From Ketobacter sp964016105 (lineage in GTDB: Bacteria; Pseudomonadota; Gammaproteobacteria; Pseudomonadales; Ketobacteraceae), in NCBI GenBank assembly GCA_964016105.1, contig CAXHEX010000005.1, positions 238,822-302,821 of the forward strand: a DNA stretch of 64,000 nt, in the 5' to 3' direction. Below the pieces are notes generated by a model that saw only the letters and a list, made by a program, of their open reading frames with translations, made no database searches and had not been told where the DNA came from. Below, one piece after another: positions 36,810 through 44,582 of this stretch. How positions within the stretch are numbered: the stretch's first letter is position 1; each line of letters begins with the position of its first letter. Made by a program: the position numbers and the translations under genes.

Positions 36810-37752
36810 CAATACCTCGCAAGTTGACCTGAGCGTCATCGTACCTGTATGTGAGCGCACACGTGACACTGTTGCCCTTTACCAAGAATATAAGGAATAC
36901 CTGAACTCCATTAAAGAGAACGTGGAGTTTATCTTTGTGGTTGGCGCCACTGCTTATGGCAGGATTGGGGCGGAACTGGAAAAAGTGAATCGCGAAGACG
37001 AACAAATGTCAGTGATCGTCATGAGCCGAGATTTCGGAGAGGCTACCGCAATCAAGGTTGGCATTAGTGAAGTCAATGGCGATCTGATTTTAATATTGCC
37101 ACCCTATAAACAAGTTGAAACCGAATCACTTGGTAAGCTATTTGACGGCCTGGAAAATAGCGACATTGCCCTGGGTAAGCGCTGGCCGCGCCTAGATGGT
37201 GCCGGCAATCAATTGCAAACAAAAGCGTTCAACTTCCTTCTAAGAAAATTATCAAAACAAGACTACACCGATATCGGCTGCGGCATTCGCTTAGTTAGGG
37301 CCGAAGCACTCAGTGAAATCAATCTTTACGGCGATCAGCACCGGTTTTTACCACTTTTAGCCCATGAGGTTGGCTACAGCAGTAGCGAAGTGGAACTTCC
37401 CCAGGCACCGGAAGATGCCCACAGCCGCATCTATAAACCATGGGTCTACTTCCAGCGCTTGCTGGACCTGATCACCATCATTTTCTTAACCCAATTCAAC
37501 AAAAAGCCATTGCGCTTTTTTGGCCTCATCGGTAGCGCCAATATCATAATTGGTATGCTGGGCCTGTTGTACCTGGGCTTCGAGCGCCTGTTCCTAGATA
37601 CAGGGCTGGCAGATCGGCCTCTATTGGTATTATTTTCATTATTCTTTGTCTTAGGCTTCCAGTTACTGGCAATTGGACTTGTTGGGGAAATCATTGTCTT
37701 TACCCATGCTGGCGACAAAAAAGAGTACCGAATCCGCAAGATTGTAAACTGA
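36802..37752 (+). CDS. GT2-like protein lacking the acidic catalytic motif; partner of the preceding gene
   Basis: From the ATG at 36802 (AAGGAA nine bases upstream) the product has about 316 residues with the same layout as its neighbour: a GT2 fold starting LSVIVPVCERTRDT and two C-terminal membrane segments. Where the neighbour has TMDGDLQNDP it reads LILPPYKQVET, with no Asp pair, although DFGEATAIKVG and DIGCGIRLVRAEAL match the family. It is probably a catalytically dead regulatory or scaffolding partner. The alternative is that it uses another base. A terminator-like hairpin follows at 37760. Confidence 0.82.
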   Translation: MNSNTSQVDLSVIVPVCERTRDTVALYQEYKEYLNSIKENVEFIFVVGATAYGRIGAELEKVNREDEQMSVIVMSRDFGEATAIKVGISEVNGDLILILPPYKQVETESLGKLFDGLENSDIALGKRWPRLDGAGNQLQTKAFNFLLRKLSKQDYTDIGCGIRLVRAEALSEINLYGDQHRFLPLLAHEVGYSSSEVELPQAPEDAHSRIYKPWVYFQRLLDLITIIFLTQFNKKPLRFFGLIGSANIIIGMLGLLYLGFERLFLDTGLADRPLLVLFSLFFVLGFQLLAIGLVGEIIVFTHAGDKKEYRIRKIVN

Positions 37753-37759
37753 ACCTGCT

Positions 37760-37791
37760 GATGCCAGCCAAGCTAAGGCTGGCATCTTTCC
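37760..37791 (+). terminator. Terminator after the GT2 pair
   Basis: GATGCCAGCC and GGCTGGCATC form a perfect ten-pair stem with a seven-base loop, followed by TTTCCTT. The hairpin starts eight bases after the stop of the second GT2 gene and precedes a strong promoter for the next gene. Confidence 0.6.
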
Positions 37792-37802
37792 TTGCTCCCC
37801 AT

Positions 37803-37829
37803 CTGACATTTACCTGACACTGCTATAAT
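37803..37829 (+). promoter_or_regulatory. Extended -10 promoter for the hexapeptide acyltransferase gene
   Basis: TGCTATAAT (37821-37829) is a perfect TATAAT with the TGn extension. CTGACA at 37803-37808 is a reasonable -35 with a short 15-base spacer. It lies between the GT2 terminator and the ATG at 37864, which suggests that the acyltransferase gene has its own sigma-70 promoter. Confidence 0.62.
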
Positions 37830-37863
37830 TGATTTCAATTTCCCAGCTGCCAAGGCTTAACAT

Positions 37864-38409
37864 ATGAGCGAAAACTTCAAAAAGCTGTCTTTCAGCAGGC
37901 TCTTTCAGCGCTATTTTGTTCCCTCATTTATTAAAACTCTGTATTTTTTTGTGAAGTACCGCGCCGTAGTGAGTAGACGCAGCGATGTTCAATTCACGCC
38001 GCTACTCACATTCGGTAAAGGCTGCCAACTGAAAGCCTACACAGTGGTACAAACAACCACAGGGGCAATCAGCTTTGGCGACGACTGCGCACTGAACAAT
38101 TTCACCAAGGTCTATGCCACCAACAAAAGTATCACAATCGGAAACTATGTGCGCTTCGGACCCAATTCAACAATCATCGGCAGCAACCGCAACGTTGCCA
38201 GCAAAGACACGCTCATAATTGATCAGGGCTATACCGAGCGAGACATCAGCATCGGAGACGACGTTCTCATCGGCGCCAATGCTGTAATACTTAGCGCCAA
38301 CGTGGGAGAAGGCGCCATCATAGGGGCAGGCGCGGTGGTTACCAAAGATGTGGAACCCTACTCAATCGTCTCAGGCATACCGGCCAAGGTGATTGGTCAC
38401 CGCAAGTAG
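37864..38409 (+). CDS. Hexapeptide-repeat acyltransferase (WbbJ/LbH type)
   Basis: The 181-residue product forms a left-handed beta-helix. Imperfect hexapeptides run from about residue 45 (FGKGCQLKAYTVV, FGDDCALNNFTKVYA, IGNYVRFGPNSTIIG) and end in the typical IGDDVLIGANAVILSANVGEGAIIGAGAVVTKDV closing turn, given here in parts. Such enzymes O- or N-acetylate sugars using acetyl-CoA. AAGG eight bases upstream supports the ATG at 37864. The promoter and terminator before it suggest separate transcription from the GT2 pair. A role in glycan decoration is inferred from context. Confidence 0.88.
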   Translation: MSENFKKLSFSRLFQRYFVPSFIKTLYFFVKYRAVVSRRSDVQFTPLLTFGKGCQLKAYTVVQTTTGAISFGDDCALNNFTKVYATNKSITIGNYVRFGPNSTIIGSNRNVASKDTLIIDQGYTERDISIGDDVLIGANAVILSANVGEGAIIGAGAVVTKDVEPYSIVSGIPAKVIGHRK

Positions 38410-38432
38410 AGCAAGTAGCAGACGGAGCAGAA

Positions 38433-39344
38433 TTACTTGCCCCTGGATAGCAAAAACAATACGCCACCTACGGAAAAGGCTGAAATATAGCGCATACCCA
38501 CTATCAGCAAAGACAAAGTGAACGCATATTCGATGGGGTAATTGAACTCATGGAACAGGAAAGCAAAGGCGGAATCACGTACCCCTATTCCGTTGATGGA
38601 TATGGGAATCATGTCAGTAATATAAGCTAACGGTACAATCACAAATAAATCACCAATAGCAATATCAAAAACCAACGCAGTGCAGTACAGAAAATTGATG
38701 GCAATGATCATAGTCTGGAATACCAGGGAAATCACCAGGGATTTTGTCAGCAAGCCGCCGTGCACAGAATAACCCAACAAAGATGCCCCTATGCCGCGCA
38801 AGAAGTTGATTATCTTGTATGGCGTTTCACCAATCTTTTTTAGAACCACCAATCCCAGAAAATAACCCAACACAAAGGCAATAAAAACACCGGTAAAGGC
38901 CAGCTTTCCTTGATCGTCCAAAACCAGATAAGCGCCAATCAGCGCCAAACACAAAAGCGCAAATAACCCAGTCAAGCGTTCGAACAACACTGACGAAGTA
39001 GATTTTTTAGCATTATTGATGCGCCCTTTCAGCAACATGACGCGATAGAAATCCCCTCCAATACTAGAGGGCAAAAACAAACTAAAGAAATTACCAATAA
39101 AGTAGGTTTTGGCGAGAAACCAATAGTGAATATCTTCCCCTTCATGCCGCAGTATCAAACGCCACTTTAACGTACTAAGCAGAGTTTGTAACTGTAGCAG
39201 CAAAAAAGGTATTACCAGAAACCACCAATTCAGAGAAGCTAGAATGTCTAGAACTTTCTCCCGGTCACTCATGGAAAGCACCAGAGAGATAGCGGCTACC
39301 GATACCCCAACCTTAACAAACGGCATGAGCTTTCGAAGCTTCAT
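38433..39344 (-). CDS. Flippase-like membrane protein, AglD/UPF0104 (LPG synthase TM) family
   Basis: This integral inner-membrane protein has 303 residues and about eight hydrophobic segments. The family is the transmembrane half of lysyl-phosphatidylglycerol synthase and AglD-type glycolipid proteins. Characteristic segments are SLFLPSSIGGDFYRVMLLKG (about residues 87-106; conserved Pro-Ser-x-x-Gly-Gly-Asp), SSVLFERLTGL and PISINGIGVRDSAFAFLF near the C-terminus. Such proteins often occur with DPM-type GT2 genes, as here. It may flip or present a lipid-linked sugar. It is preceded on its strand by a terminator, so it has its own promoter. Confidence 0.83.
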   Translation of the reverse strand: MKLRKLMPFVKVGVSVAAISLVLSMSDREKVLDILASLNWWFLVIPFLLLQLQTLLSTLKWRLILRHEGEDIHYWFLAKTYFIGNFFSLFLPSSIGGDFYRVMLLKGRINNAKKSTSSVLFERLTGLFALLCLALIGAYLVLDDQGKLAFTGVFIAFVLGYFLGLVVLKKIGETPYKIINFLRGIGASLLGYSVHGGLLTKSLVISLVFQTMIIAINFLYCTALVFDIAIGDLFVIVPLAYITDMIPISINGIGVRDSAFAFLFHEFNYPIEYAFTLSLLIVGMRYISAFSVGGVLFLLSRGK

Positions 39345-39371
39345 ATGACCGAAATCCTTGATACATGGGTC

Positions 39372-39401
39372 TAAAACAAAATAGAGGCCATACGGCCTCT
39401 A
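39372..39401 (-). terminator. Rho-independent terminator after the right-hand lipoprotein gene
   Basis: TAGAGGCC and GGCCTCTA (39382-39401) form an eight-pair stem with a four-base loop. On the minus strand it is followed by TTTTGTTTT. It separates the lipoprotein gene at 39461 from the flippase-like gene that starts at 39344. Confidence 0.8.
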
Positions 39402-39460
39402 CATTAGGGTGCTCAATTCTAAACGCAGACTAAAACAAAGTCACCCAGTCATAATAGACC

Positions 39461-41080
39461 CTAATCCAAGGTAACGGTAATAATGTCTGACAGGCTGCTC
39501 TCTAGCCCGGAAACGTCCGTGGTAGTAATTGCCAGATAGTGAGTACCAGGATTCAAATCCTCAATCGCCACACCAGTCTCATCAGAAGGCACAGTGACTT
39601 TCAACTCGGGCGCACTGTTCTTGGTTTCAAGAGTGTACACAGAGTAAGAATCGATCTCGCGCACAGGTAACCATTTTCCATCTTCCCGCCGAGTGGGGCG
39701 ATTCCATGACAGAGTAATGCTGCGAAGGTCATCAACCATGACGGTCACGTTGGCGCTCGCCGTTACCGCTTCGCTGCCACCATTGCTCACAACACAGTGA
39801 TAATTTCCATTGTCGCCACCGTCACTGTTGGGCACAACAAGCCGGCTTGGGTTATTAGCAGACACTACCAAGGTAGAACCACGGTAGCACTCGTATTTAA
39901 GAGGCGCTGCTCCGGTGGCCTTCACCGCCAACTCGATATCTTCACCCTCTTCGATAATTTGGTTCGATGGGTGCTTAACAATCCTCACCTTCTCCAATAC
40001 GTTCAGGGTTGCGCTTTTGCAATTAACTTTACCCACCGAGTTAGAAACAACACACTTGTATTCACCGGCATCTGCCATGGACAGGCTTGTGGCGGAAATA
40101 GTGGTACCGCTCTTAACCAATTTACCATCTCGATACCACTTGACCGTGGGAGTTGGCTTGCCAGCCACCTTCACTTTCATCTTAGCTGAGCCGCCTTCAT
40201 AACCATCCACAGACACCGGCTGAGATACAATGGAAGGCGCTTCGTTTACCACCAATTTAAAACTACGACATGAGGCACTGCTGGATCCGCTGATGACTTT
40301 ACAACCGTAGGTAGCCTCATCCAGGCTCTTAACGGAAGCAAAACTCAACGTAGGGCCACTATTACCGATCACCGAACCATTCTTGGTCCACTTGTACCTG
40401 GCACCAGCATCGGAGGCAACCACCTTAAATGTGACGGAATCGCCGAGAACAACTGTCTTGCTTGAAGGCTGGGACGTGATGGTGAGAGCGCCGCTATCAT
40501 TATTGACGTTGCTGGTATCTTCCACCACATCAACACTGTCTGAACTGCTGCCTGAAGTGCTCTGTGAGCTGTCATTACCACTAATAACCTGCTCAGACAG
40601 AGACACCGTAACGTCTCGACTGTAGTCACGACCTGCCTTGTTCACAACTCGTAAGCGATAGACGCCTGCCGTATCGGGGTCATCCACTTTCAATTTGAGT
40701 GTGGAGGTGGTTGAGCTCTGGCTGGTGAGGGTATACCAGGTTGACTCGGCGGGACGCCATCGCTGCCATTGATAGGATATAGGTTCAGAACCGGACGCTT
40801 CACCTGATAGGCTGGTGCTCTGACCCAGTGCAACCTGTTTGTCTACAGGCTGAGAGCTGATTTTTGCTGGTACGGCCCCTGAAACACTGACATTGGTCTG
40901 CACTTCAGTCGCTTGCAGCTGGGGTTCACCGAAGCTTTGGGAGGAGCTGACATCACTGGCCTCCTGCGGCAAAAAACTCAAGTCGCTACCCCCTAGGGTG
41001 GTACCCGACTGCTTACAGGCGCCAAGAAAAGGCAAAAAACCAACCATGATTACTGCTGCTAAACTTCGACTGTTTGACAT
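39461..41080 (-). CDS. Multi-Ig-domain lipoprotein with C-terminal FN3-like domain
   Basis: The 539-residue precursor has a signal peptide with lipobox FLGAC. Ser/Thr-rich spacers follow, then four Ig-like domains recognisable by their Trp/Tyr-Cys strand patterns (PISYQWQRW; YKWTKNGSVI with ATYGCKV; TVKWYRDGKLV with GEYKCVVSN; KYECYRGSTLV with GNYHCVVSN) and a C-terminal FN3-like domain (LSWNRPTRREDGKW to SDIITVTLD). It resembles the shorter lipoprotein at 26195 in domain order and in the terminal domain. Paired cysteines suggest disulfides in the periplasm or outside the cell. It is the right-hand boundary of the glycan locus. Confidence 0.85.
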   Translation of the reverse strand: MSNSRSLAAVIMVGFLPFLGACKQSGTTLGGSDLSFLPQEASDVSSSQSFGEPQLQATEVQTNVSVSGAVPAKISSQPVDKQVALGQSTSLSGEASGSEPISYQWQRWRPAESTWYTLTSQSSTTSTLKLKVDDPDTAGVYRLRVVNKAGRDYSRDVTVSLSEQVISGNDSSQSTSGSSSDSVDVVEDTSNVNNDSGALTITSQPSSKTVVLGDSVTFKVVASDAGARYKWTKNGSVIGNSGPTLSFASVKSLDEATYGCKVISGSSSASCRSFKLVVNEAPSIVSQPVSVDGYEGGSAKMKVKVAGKPTPTVKWYRDGKLVKSGTTISATSLSMADAGEYKCVVSNSVGKVNCKSATLNVLEKVRIVKHPSNQIIEEGEDIELAVKATGAAPLKYECYRGSTLVVSANNPSRLVVPNSDGGDNGNYHCVVSNGGSEAVTASANVTVMVDDLRSITLSWNRPTRREDGKWLPVREIDSYSVYTLETKNSAPELKVTVPSDETGVAIEDLNPGTHYLAITTTDVSGLESSLSDIITVTLD

Positions 41081-41190
41081 CGGGACCTCAGAACAATTCG
41101 ATTCTAAAAATTTATTACAAAAGCGATTGGTGGAATATTCCCAGAATTAGCCCATGAAAGTTTTGAATGCGTTCACAAAGCTACGTAGAA

Positions 41191-41219
41191 ATTACATTTT
41201 AATTGTTAAAAATTCACAA
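41191..41219 (-). promoter_or_regulatory. Candidate sigma-70 promoter of the multi-Ig lipoprotein gene
   Basis: On the minus strand TTGTGA and TGTAAT are separated by 17 bases within an AT-rich stretch, about 110 bases upstream of the lipoprotein start at 41080. No other gene lies in the interval. The boxes each differ from consensus at two positions. Confidence 0.35.
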
Positions 41220-41337
41220 AATCCAAATCGGCGATCAAAGTCTACCCTTTTTTGGTCTATTATCGAATACCCATCGGCAAAGAAATTGCGCTAAGCGCCA
41301 ATTTATTAGGCCATCAGGAGATGTGTGTGAATTTATT

Positions 41338-42579
41338 TCACTTACGTATCGATTCGATACCCAGTAGCTCTTCACTGTCGCGATCACGAACACCAAGCAA
41401 ATAAAGGATCGCGTCCAACCCCAGCTCGGAAATAGCATGATCAGCGGTTTGTTTTACGAGGGGTTTAGCTCGAAATGCAATACCGAGCCCAGCCAGACTG
41501 AGCATAGGCAAGTCATTGGCGCCATCCCCCACGGCAATGACCTGCTGCAGATTCAAATTTTCTTGCCTGGCCAGCTGCTTTAATAGCTCTGCTTTTCGCT
41601 CACCATCCACAACCTGCCCACGAACTACTCCAGTTACTTTACCACCTTCAATTTCCAACTCATTGGCAAACACATAGTCAATCCCCAATTTGCGTTGCAG
41701 ATAAGCACCAAAGTAGGAAAAACCACCAGACAATATCGCAGTTTTGTAACCCAGGGCCTGCAATGTGCGTATCAATTCTTCCGCGCCTTCCGTTATGGGC
41801 AAGTTTTCAGCAATCCCCTGTAAAACAGATTCATCCAGGCCTTGTAGCAATCCCACCCGCTGTTCAAAACTTTGAGTAAAATCCAGTTCACCAGCCATGG
41901 CTTTCTCGGTAATTGCCGCAACCTGCTCGCCGACCCCGGCAGCTTTGGCAAGCTCATCGATAACTTCCGCCTCAATCAGGGTAGAGTCCATATCAAAACA
42001 AACCAAGCGACGATTCCTGCGATAGGCATTATCTTTTTGGAAGGCGATATCCATACCTAGCTCCCCTGCAGCAAGCAGGAATTGACGCCGCATGGCAGCT
42101 TGGTCTTTGGGAGCGCCTCTTACGGACAGTTCTACACAGGCTTTTTGGTCTGGCTCTTCCGAAGACAGTGAAATTCGACCAGATAGTCGATTTATATGAT
42201 CAATGTTCAAACCATTTTCTGCCACAATCCCTGTCACAGCTGCAATGTGTTTGGAAGTGATCTTGCGGGCCAACATGGTCACGATGTATCGGTCTTTTCC
42301 CTGGCCTTGCACCCAATCTTCGTAATCACCCTGATCGATGGGGACAAAGCGCACGGCCATACCCAAGCTGTGGCAGGCGAACAGCATATCCTTAAGAACC
42401 GGGGAAGATTCAGATTCTGGTGGCACTTCCACAACCATACCCAAAGTGAGGGTATCGTGAATCACAGCCTGGCCAACATCCAGAATGTTAACGTCGTAAC
42501 GGGCCAAAATATCCGTTAGGGACGCGGTTACTCCAGAGCGATCGGGCCCAGAAACATTGATTAAAAGAATTTCGCGCAC
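41338..42579 (-). CDS. serB: Phosphoserine phosphatase SerB
   Basis: SerB catalyses the last step of serine synthesis. The 413-residue product has two N-terminal ACT-like regulatory domains (about 1-185; INVSGPDRSGVTASLTDIL) and a C-terminal HAD phosphatase with FDMDSTLIEAEV (nucleophile Asp), SGGFSYFGAYL and GDGANDLPML. This long form with paired ACT domains is usual in Pseudomonas and relatives. From memory serB neighbours fimX in P. aeruginosa; here the EF-P and glycan genes stand between. The AI-2E permease gene is divergent from it. Confidence 0.96.
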   Translation of the reverse strand: MREILLINVSGPDRSGVTASLTDILARYDVNILDVGQAVIHDTLTLGMVVEVPPESESSPVLKDMLFACHSLGMAVRFVPIDQGDYEDWVQGQGKDRYIVTMLARKITSKHIAAVTGIVAENGLNIDHINRLSGRISLSSEEPDQKACVELSVRGAPKDQAAMRRQFLLAAGELGMDIAFQKDNAYRRNRRLVCFDMDSTLIEAEVIDELAKAAGVGEQVAAITEKAMAGELDFTQSFEQRVGLLQGLDESVLQGIAENLPITEGAEELIRTLQALGYKTAILSGGFSYFGAYLQRKLGIDYVFANELEIEGGKVTGVVRGQVVDGERKAELLKQLARQENLNLQQVIAVGDGANDLPMLSLAGLGIAFRAKPLVKQTADHAISELGLDAILYLLGVRDRDSEELLGIESIRK

Positions 42580-42765
42580 AACAGGATCCTAAACATATTG
42601 AAGCTTAATGACTTCATTCTACACGGTATTAGTGCCAGTACTCTACGCACTGTTTACATTTTGCCAAGCAAAGCATTTTATCACCGCGGATAGGCTTGAT
42701 TAGCACCCCGGTATGCAAGTACTCTCCAAAAATTAAAGTCCGGATCCATAAGGAGTTCCAGTTCG

Positions 42766-43788
42766 ATGCCGAGCGCGGTCCTCAGCCCTGCATTACGTTT
42801 CTTCATCGGCTTCGCCTGTTTTGTGATTATTGTGGCAGGAATGAAGGCTGCAGTGGAAATCCTGGTACCCTTTCTGCTGTCCGGCTTTATAGCCATTCTT
42901 TGTGCTCCAGCCCTACTCTGGATGGAGGCAAGAAGAATTCCCACCACGGTGGCAGTTATACTGGTGGTACTGGTTGTGGTGGTTTCCATTGGCGGCTTTT
43001 CAGTGATTATAGCCAGCTCCGTAAACGACTTCGCCCGCCAAATACCAAGCTATCAAGCCAGTTTACAGCAGGAGATAAGCGCCATCACTCAATGGCTTGA
43101 TGGGCACGGCGTCACATTGTCGCAACAAATGGTGAAAGATCAAATCAACCCGGGCAAGGTGATGACGTTAGTGCAGGGCGTGGTCACCAGCTTTGGCAAT
43201 GTCCTAACTAATTTTTTTCTTATCTTTCTTACTGTTTTATTTATATTATTTGAAGCTTCCGGGTTTCCCACCAAGCTGCGTCGTGCAATGGGAGAAAAGC
43301 ACAGCTCCCTGGGCACATTCGAACGTTTTAATAAGTCAGTAAAGCGCTATTTAATAATCAAATCTCTGGTAAGCGTAGGCACGGGTATCTTCATCGGTGC
43401 CTGGTTGGCAATACAGGGCTTGGACTACGTTATTTTGTGGGCGCTACTAGCGTTTCTACTGAATTTTATCCCTAATATCGGTTCGATAATCGCCGCTATA
43501 CCTGCAGTCATGTTGTCTTTTCTGCAGCTCGGCGTGGGCTCTGCGGGGTTTACCGCTCTCGGTTTCATGTTGGTGAACGTGGTGATGGGAAACGTAATTG
43601 AGCCCCGCTACATGGGCCAAGGCCTAGGCTTATCCACCCTGGTGGTATTCCTATCCCTGTTATTTTGGGGCTGGGTTCTGGGCCCGGTAGGAATGCTGCT
43701 TTCCATCCCACTTACCATGATTGTTAAGCTGGCGCTGGAATCCAATCAGGACACCCACTGGATTGCAGTTTTGCTGGATAACAAGTAA
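42766..43788 (+). CDS. AI-2E family transporter (PerM-like permease)
   Basis: The 340-residue inner-membrane protein of the AI-2 exporter/PerM superfamily has about seven to eight hydrophobic segments, the periplasmic loop with long amphipathic helices (about 80-160), and the family signature LLNFIPNIGSIIAAIPAVML near residues 225-245, followed by NVIEPRYMGQGLGLSTLVVF. Members move diverse solutes; transport of AI-2 should not be assumed. It is divergent from serB and followed after 43 bases by the PA4642-family gene. Confidence 0.9.
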   Translation: MPSAVLSPALRFFIGFACFVIIVAGMKAAVEILVPFLLSGFIAILCAPALLWMEARRIPTTVAVILVVLVVVVSIGGFSVIIASSVNDFARQIPSYQASLQQEISAITQWLDGHGVTLSQQMVKDQINPGKVMTLVQGVVTSFGNVLTNFFLIFLTVLFILFEASGFPTKLRRAMGEKHSSLGTFERFNKSVKRYLIIKSLVSVGTGIFIGAWLAIQGLDYVILWALLAFLLNFIPNIGSIIAAIPAVMLSFLQLGVGSAGFTALGFMLVNVVMGNVIEPRYMGQGLGLSTLVVFLSLLFWGWVLGPVGMLLSIPLTMIVKLALESNQDTHWIAVLLDNK

Positions 43789-43831
43789 TGCTAAAATCAT
43801 TTACTCTTTTTTAGCACCATGAGTATTATCA

Positions 43832-44125
43832 ATGTCGAGCAAAGACAAGCAAAAGGTTATCGGTGAAGAACTGGACCAAACAAAAATCGAACGGTTTCTG
43901 CAAATGGAAACCTACGGCCAACAGAACCCGGACTTCCATATCCTGGTAAAAGCCTACCGAGGCTTACCTGCGGAGGCTTTCGATCAATTTCTGGGAGCAT
44001 TTGTGAGCCAAGGCAGAAACATTAACGCTACCGATGAGAAAGGTTCCAGCTTGCTAAGCCAGGTGGAACAACATAAGAATCAGCAGGGTTACTCCACGGC
44101 ACTAAAAAAGCACGGTGCTCACTAG
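43832..44125 (+). CDS. PA4642-family small protein
   Basis: The 97-residue soluble product resembles the PA4642 family of Pseudomonas and relatives. It opens with a charged MSSKDKQKVIGEELD segment, then DFHILVKAYRGLPAEAFDQFL and GRNINATDEKGSSLLSQV. No function is known to me for the family. The pattern after residue 60 (NATDEKGSSLL) recalls one ankyrin turn. It follows the permease gene by 43 bases and may share its transcript. Confidence 0.78.
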   Translation: MSSKDKQKVIGEELDQTKIERFLQMETYGQQNPDFHILVKAYRGLPAEAFDQFLGAFVSQGRNINATDEKGSSLLSQVEQHKNQQGYSTALKKHGAH

Positions 44126-44135
44126 TTTTAGCGAA

Positions 44136-44582
44136 TCAGGGTTTATTCCAGCTGGCGTAAACCAGCACCCAGTCCCCCTGCTCTTGACGCCAGTCCGTTT
44201 CTACCCGATATGTGGCAGCTGAATTCGGTAATAGCCCCTCACCACCCGTTAACAATACATCGAATTCAGCTTGTGCCACCCCAGATTGCCTTATGCTCAC
44301 TTCCAGGTTACTCACAACCACCGAAATACGCTGATGGCGTAATTGATAAAATGCAAATGTGCGTTGTAACCATTCCTTATTTCGCCCCACATCACTGACG
44401 AAGCCATGGAAAACAGGCTCTAAGAAATCTCGGGATGATCTGCTCTCAACGGCTTTCTCCATTTGCTCAATTTTACTGGCAATAATGGTTTCAGCTTGTT
44501 CAGGCCCGGAACAGGCCACCAGCAATACACTCGAAAGCACAAAAATCAGGGCCTTTCGCAACTGTGATTTACACCACCTCAA
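44136..44582 (-). CDS. Small lipoprotein, NTF2-like fold suspected
   Basis: The 148-residue product has a signal peptide (ALIFVLSSVLLVAC) with lipobox LVAC, so it should be lipid-anchored. The mature part (FLEPVFHGFVSDVGRNKEWL; ATYRVETDWRQEQGDWVLVYASWN) has the length and pattern of SnoaL/NTF2-like domains, but no specific family was recognised. The start is probably the TTG at 44582, with AAGGTGG upstream inside the parC end, giving a 14-base overlap; a TTG at 44561 is an alternative. Co-transcription with parC is likely. Confidence 0.72.
   Translation of the reverse strand: MRWCKSQLRKALIFVLSSVLLVACSGPEQAETIIASKIEQMEKAVESRSSRDFLEPVFHGFVSDVGRNKEWLQRTFAFYQLRHQRISVVVSNLEVSIRQSGVAQAEFDVLLTGGEGLLPNSAATYRVETDWRQEQGDWVLVYASWNKP

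Noticed and set aside
42653..42681. TTTACA ... TTTTAT as a promoter for the AI-2E permease
   Set aside because: The -10 box matches consensus poorly, and other AT-rich options exist nearby; not specific enough to report.
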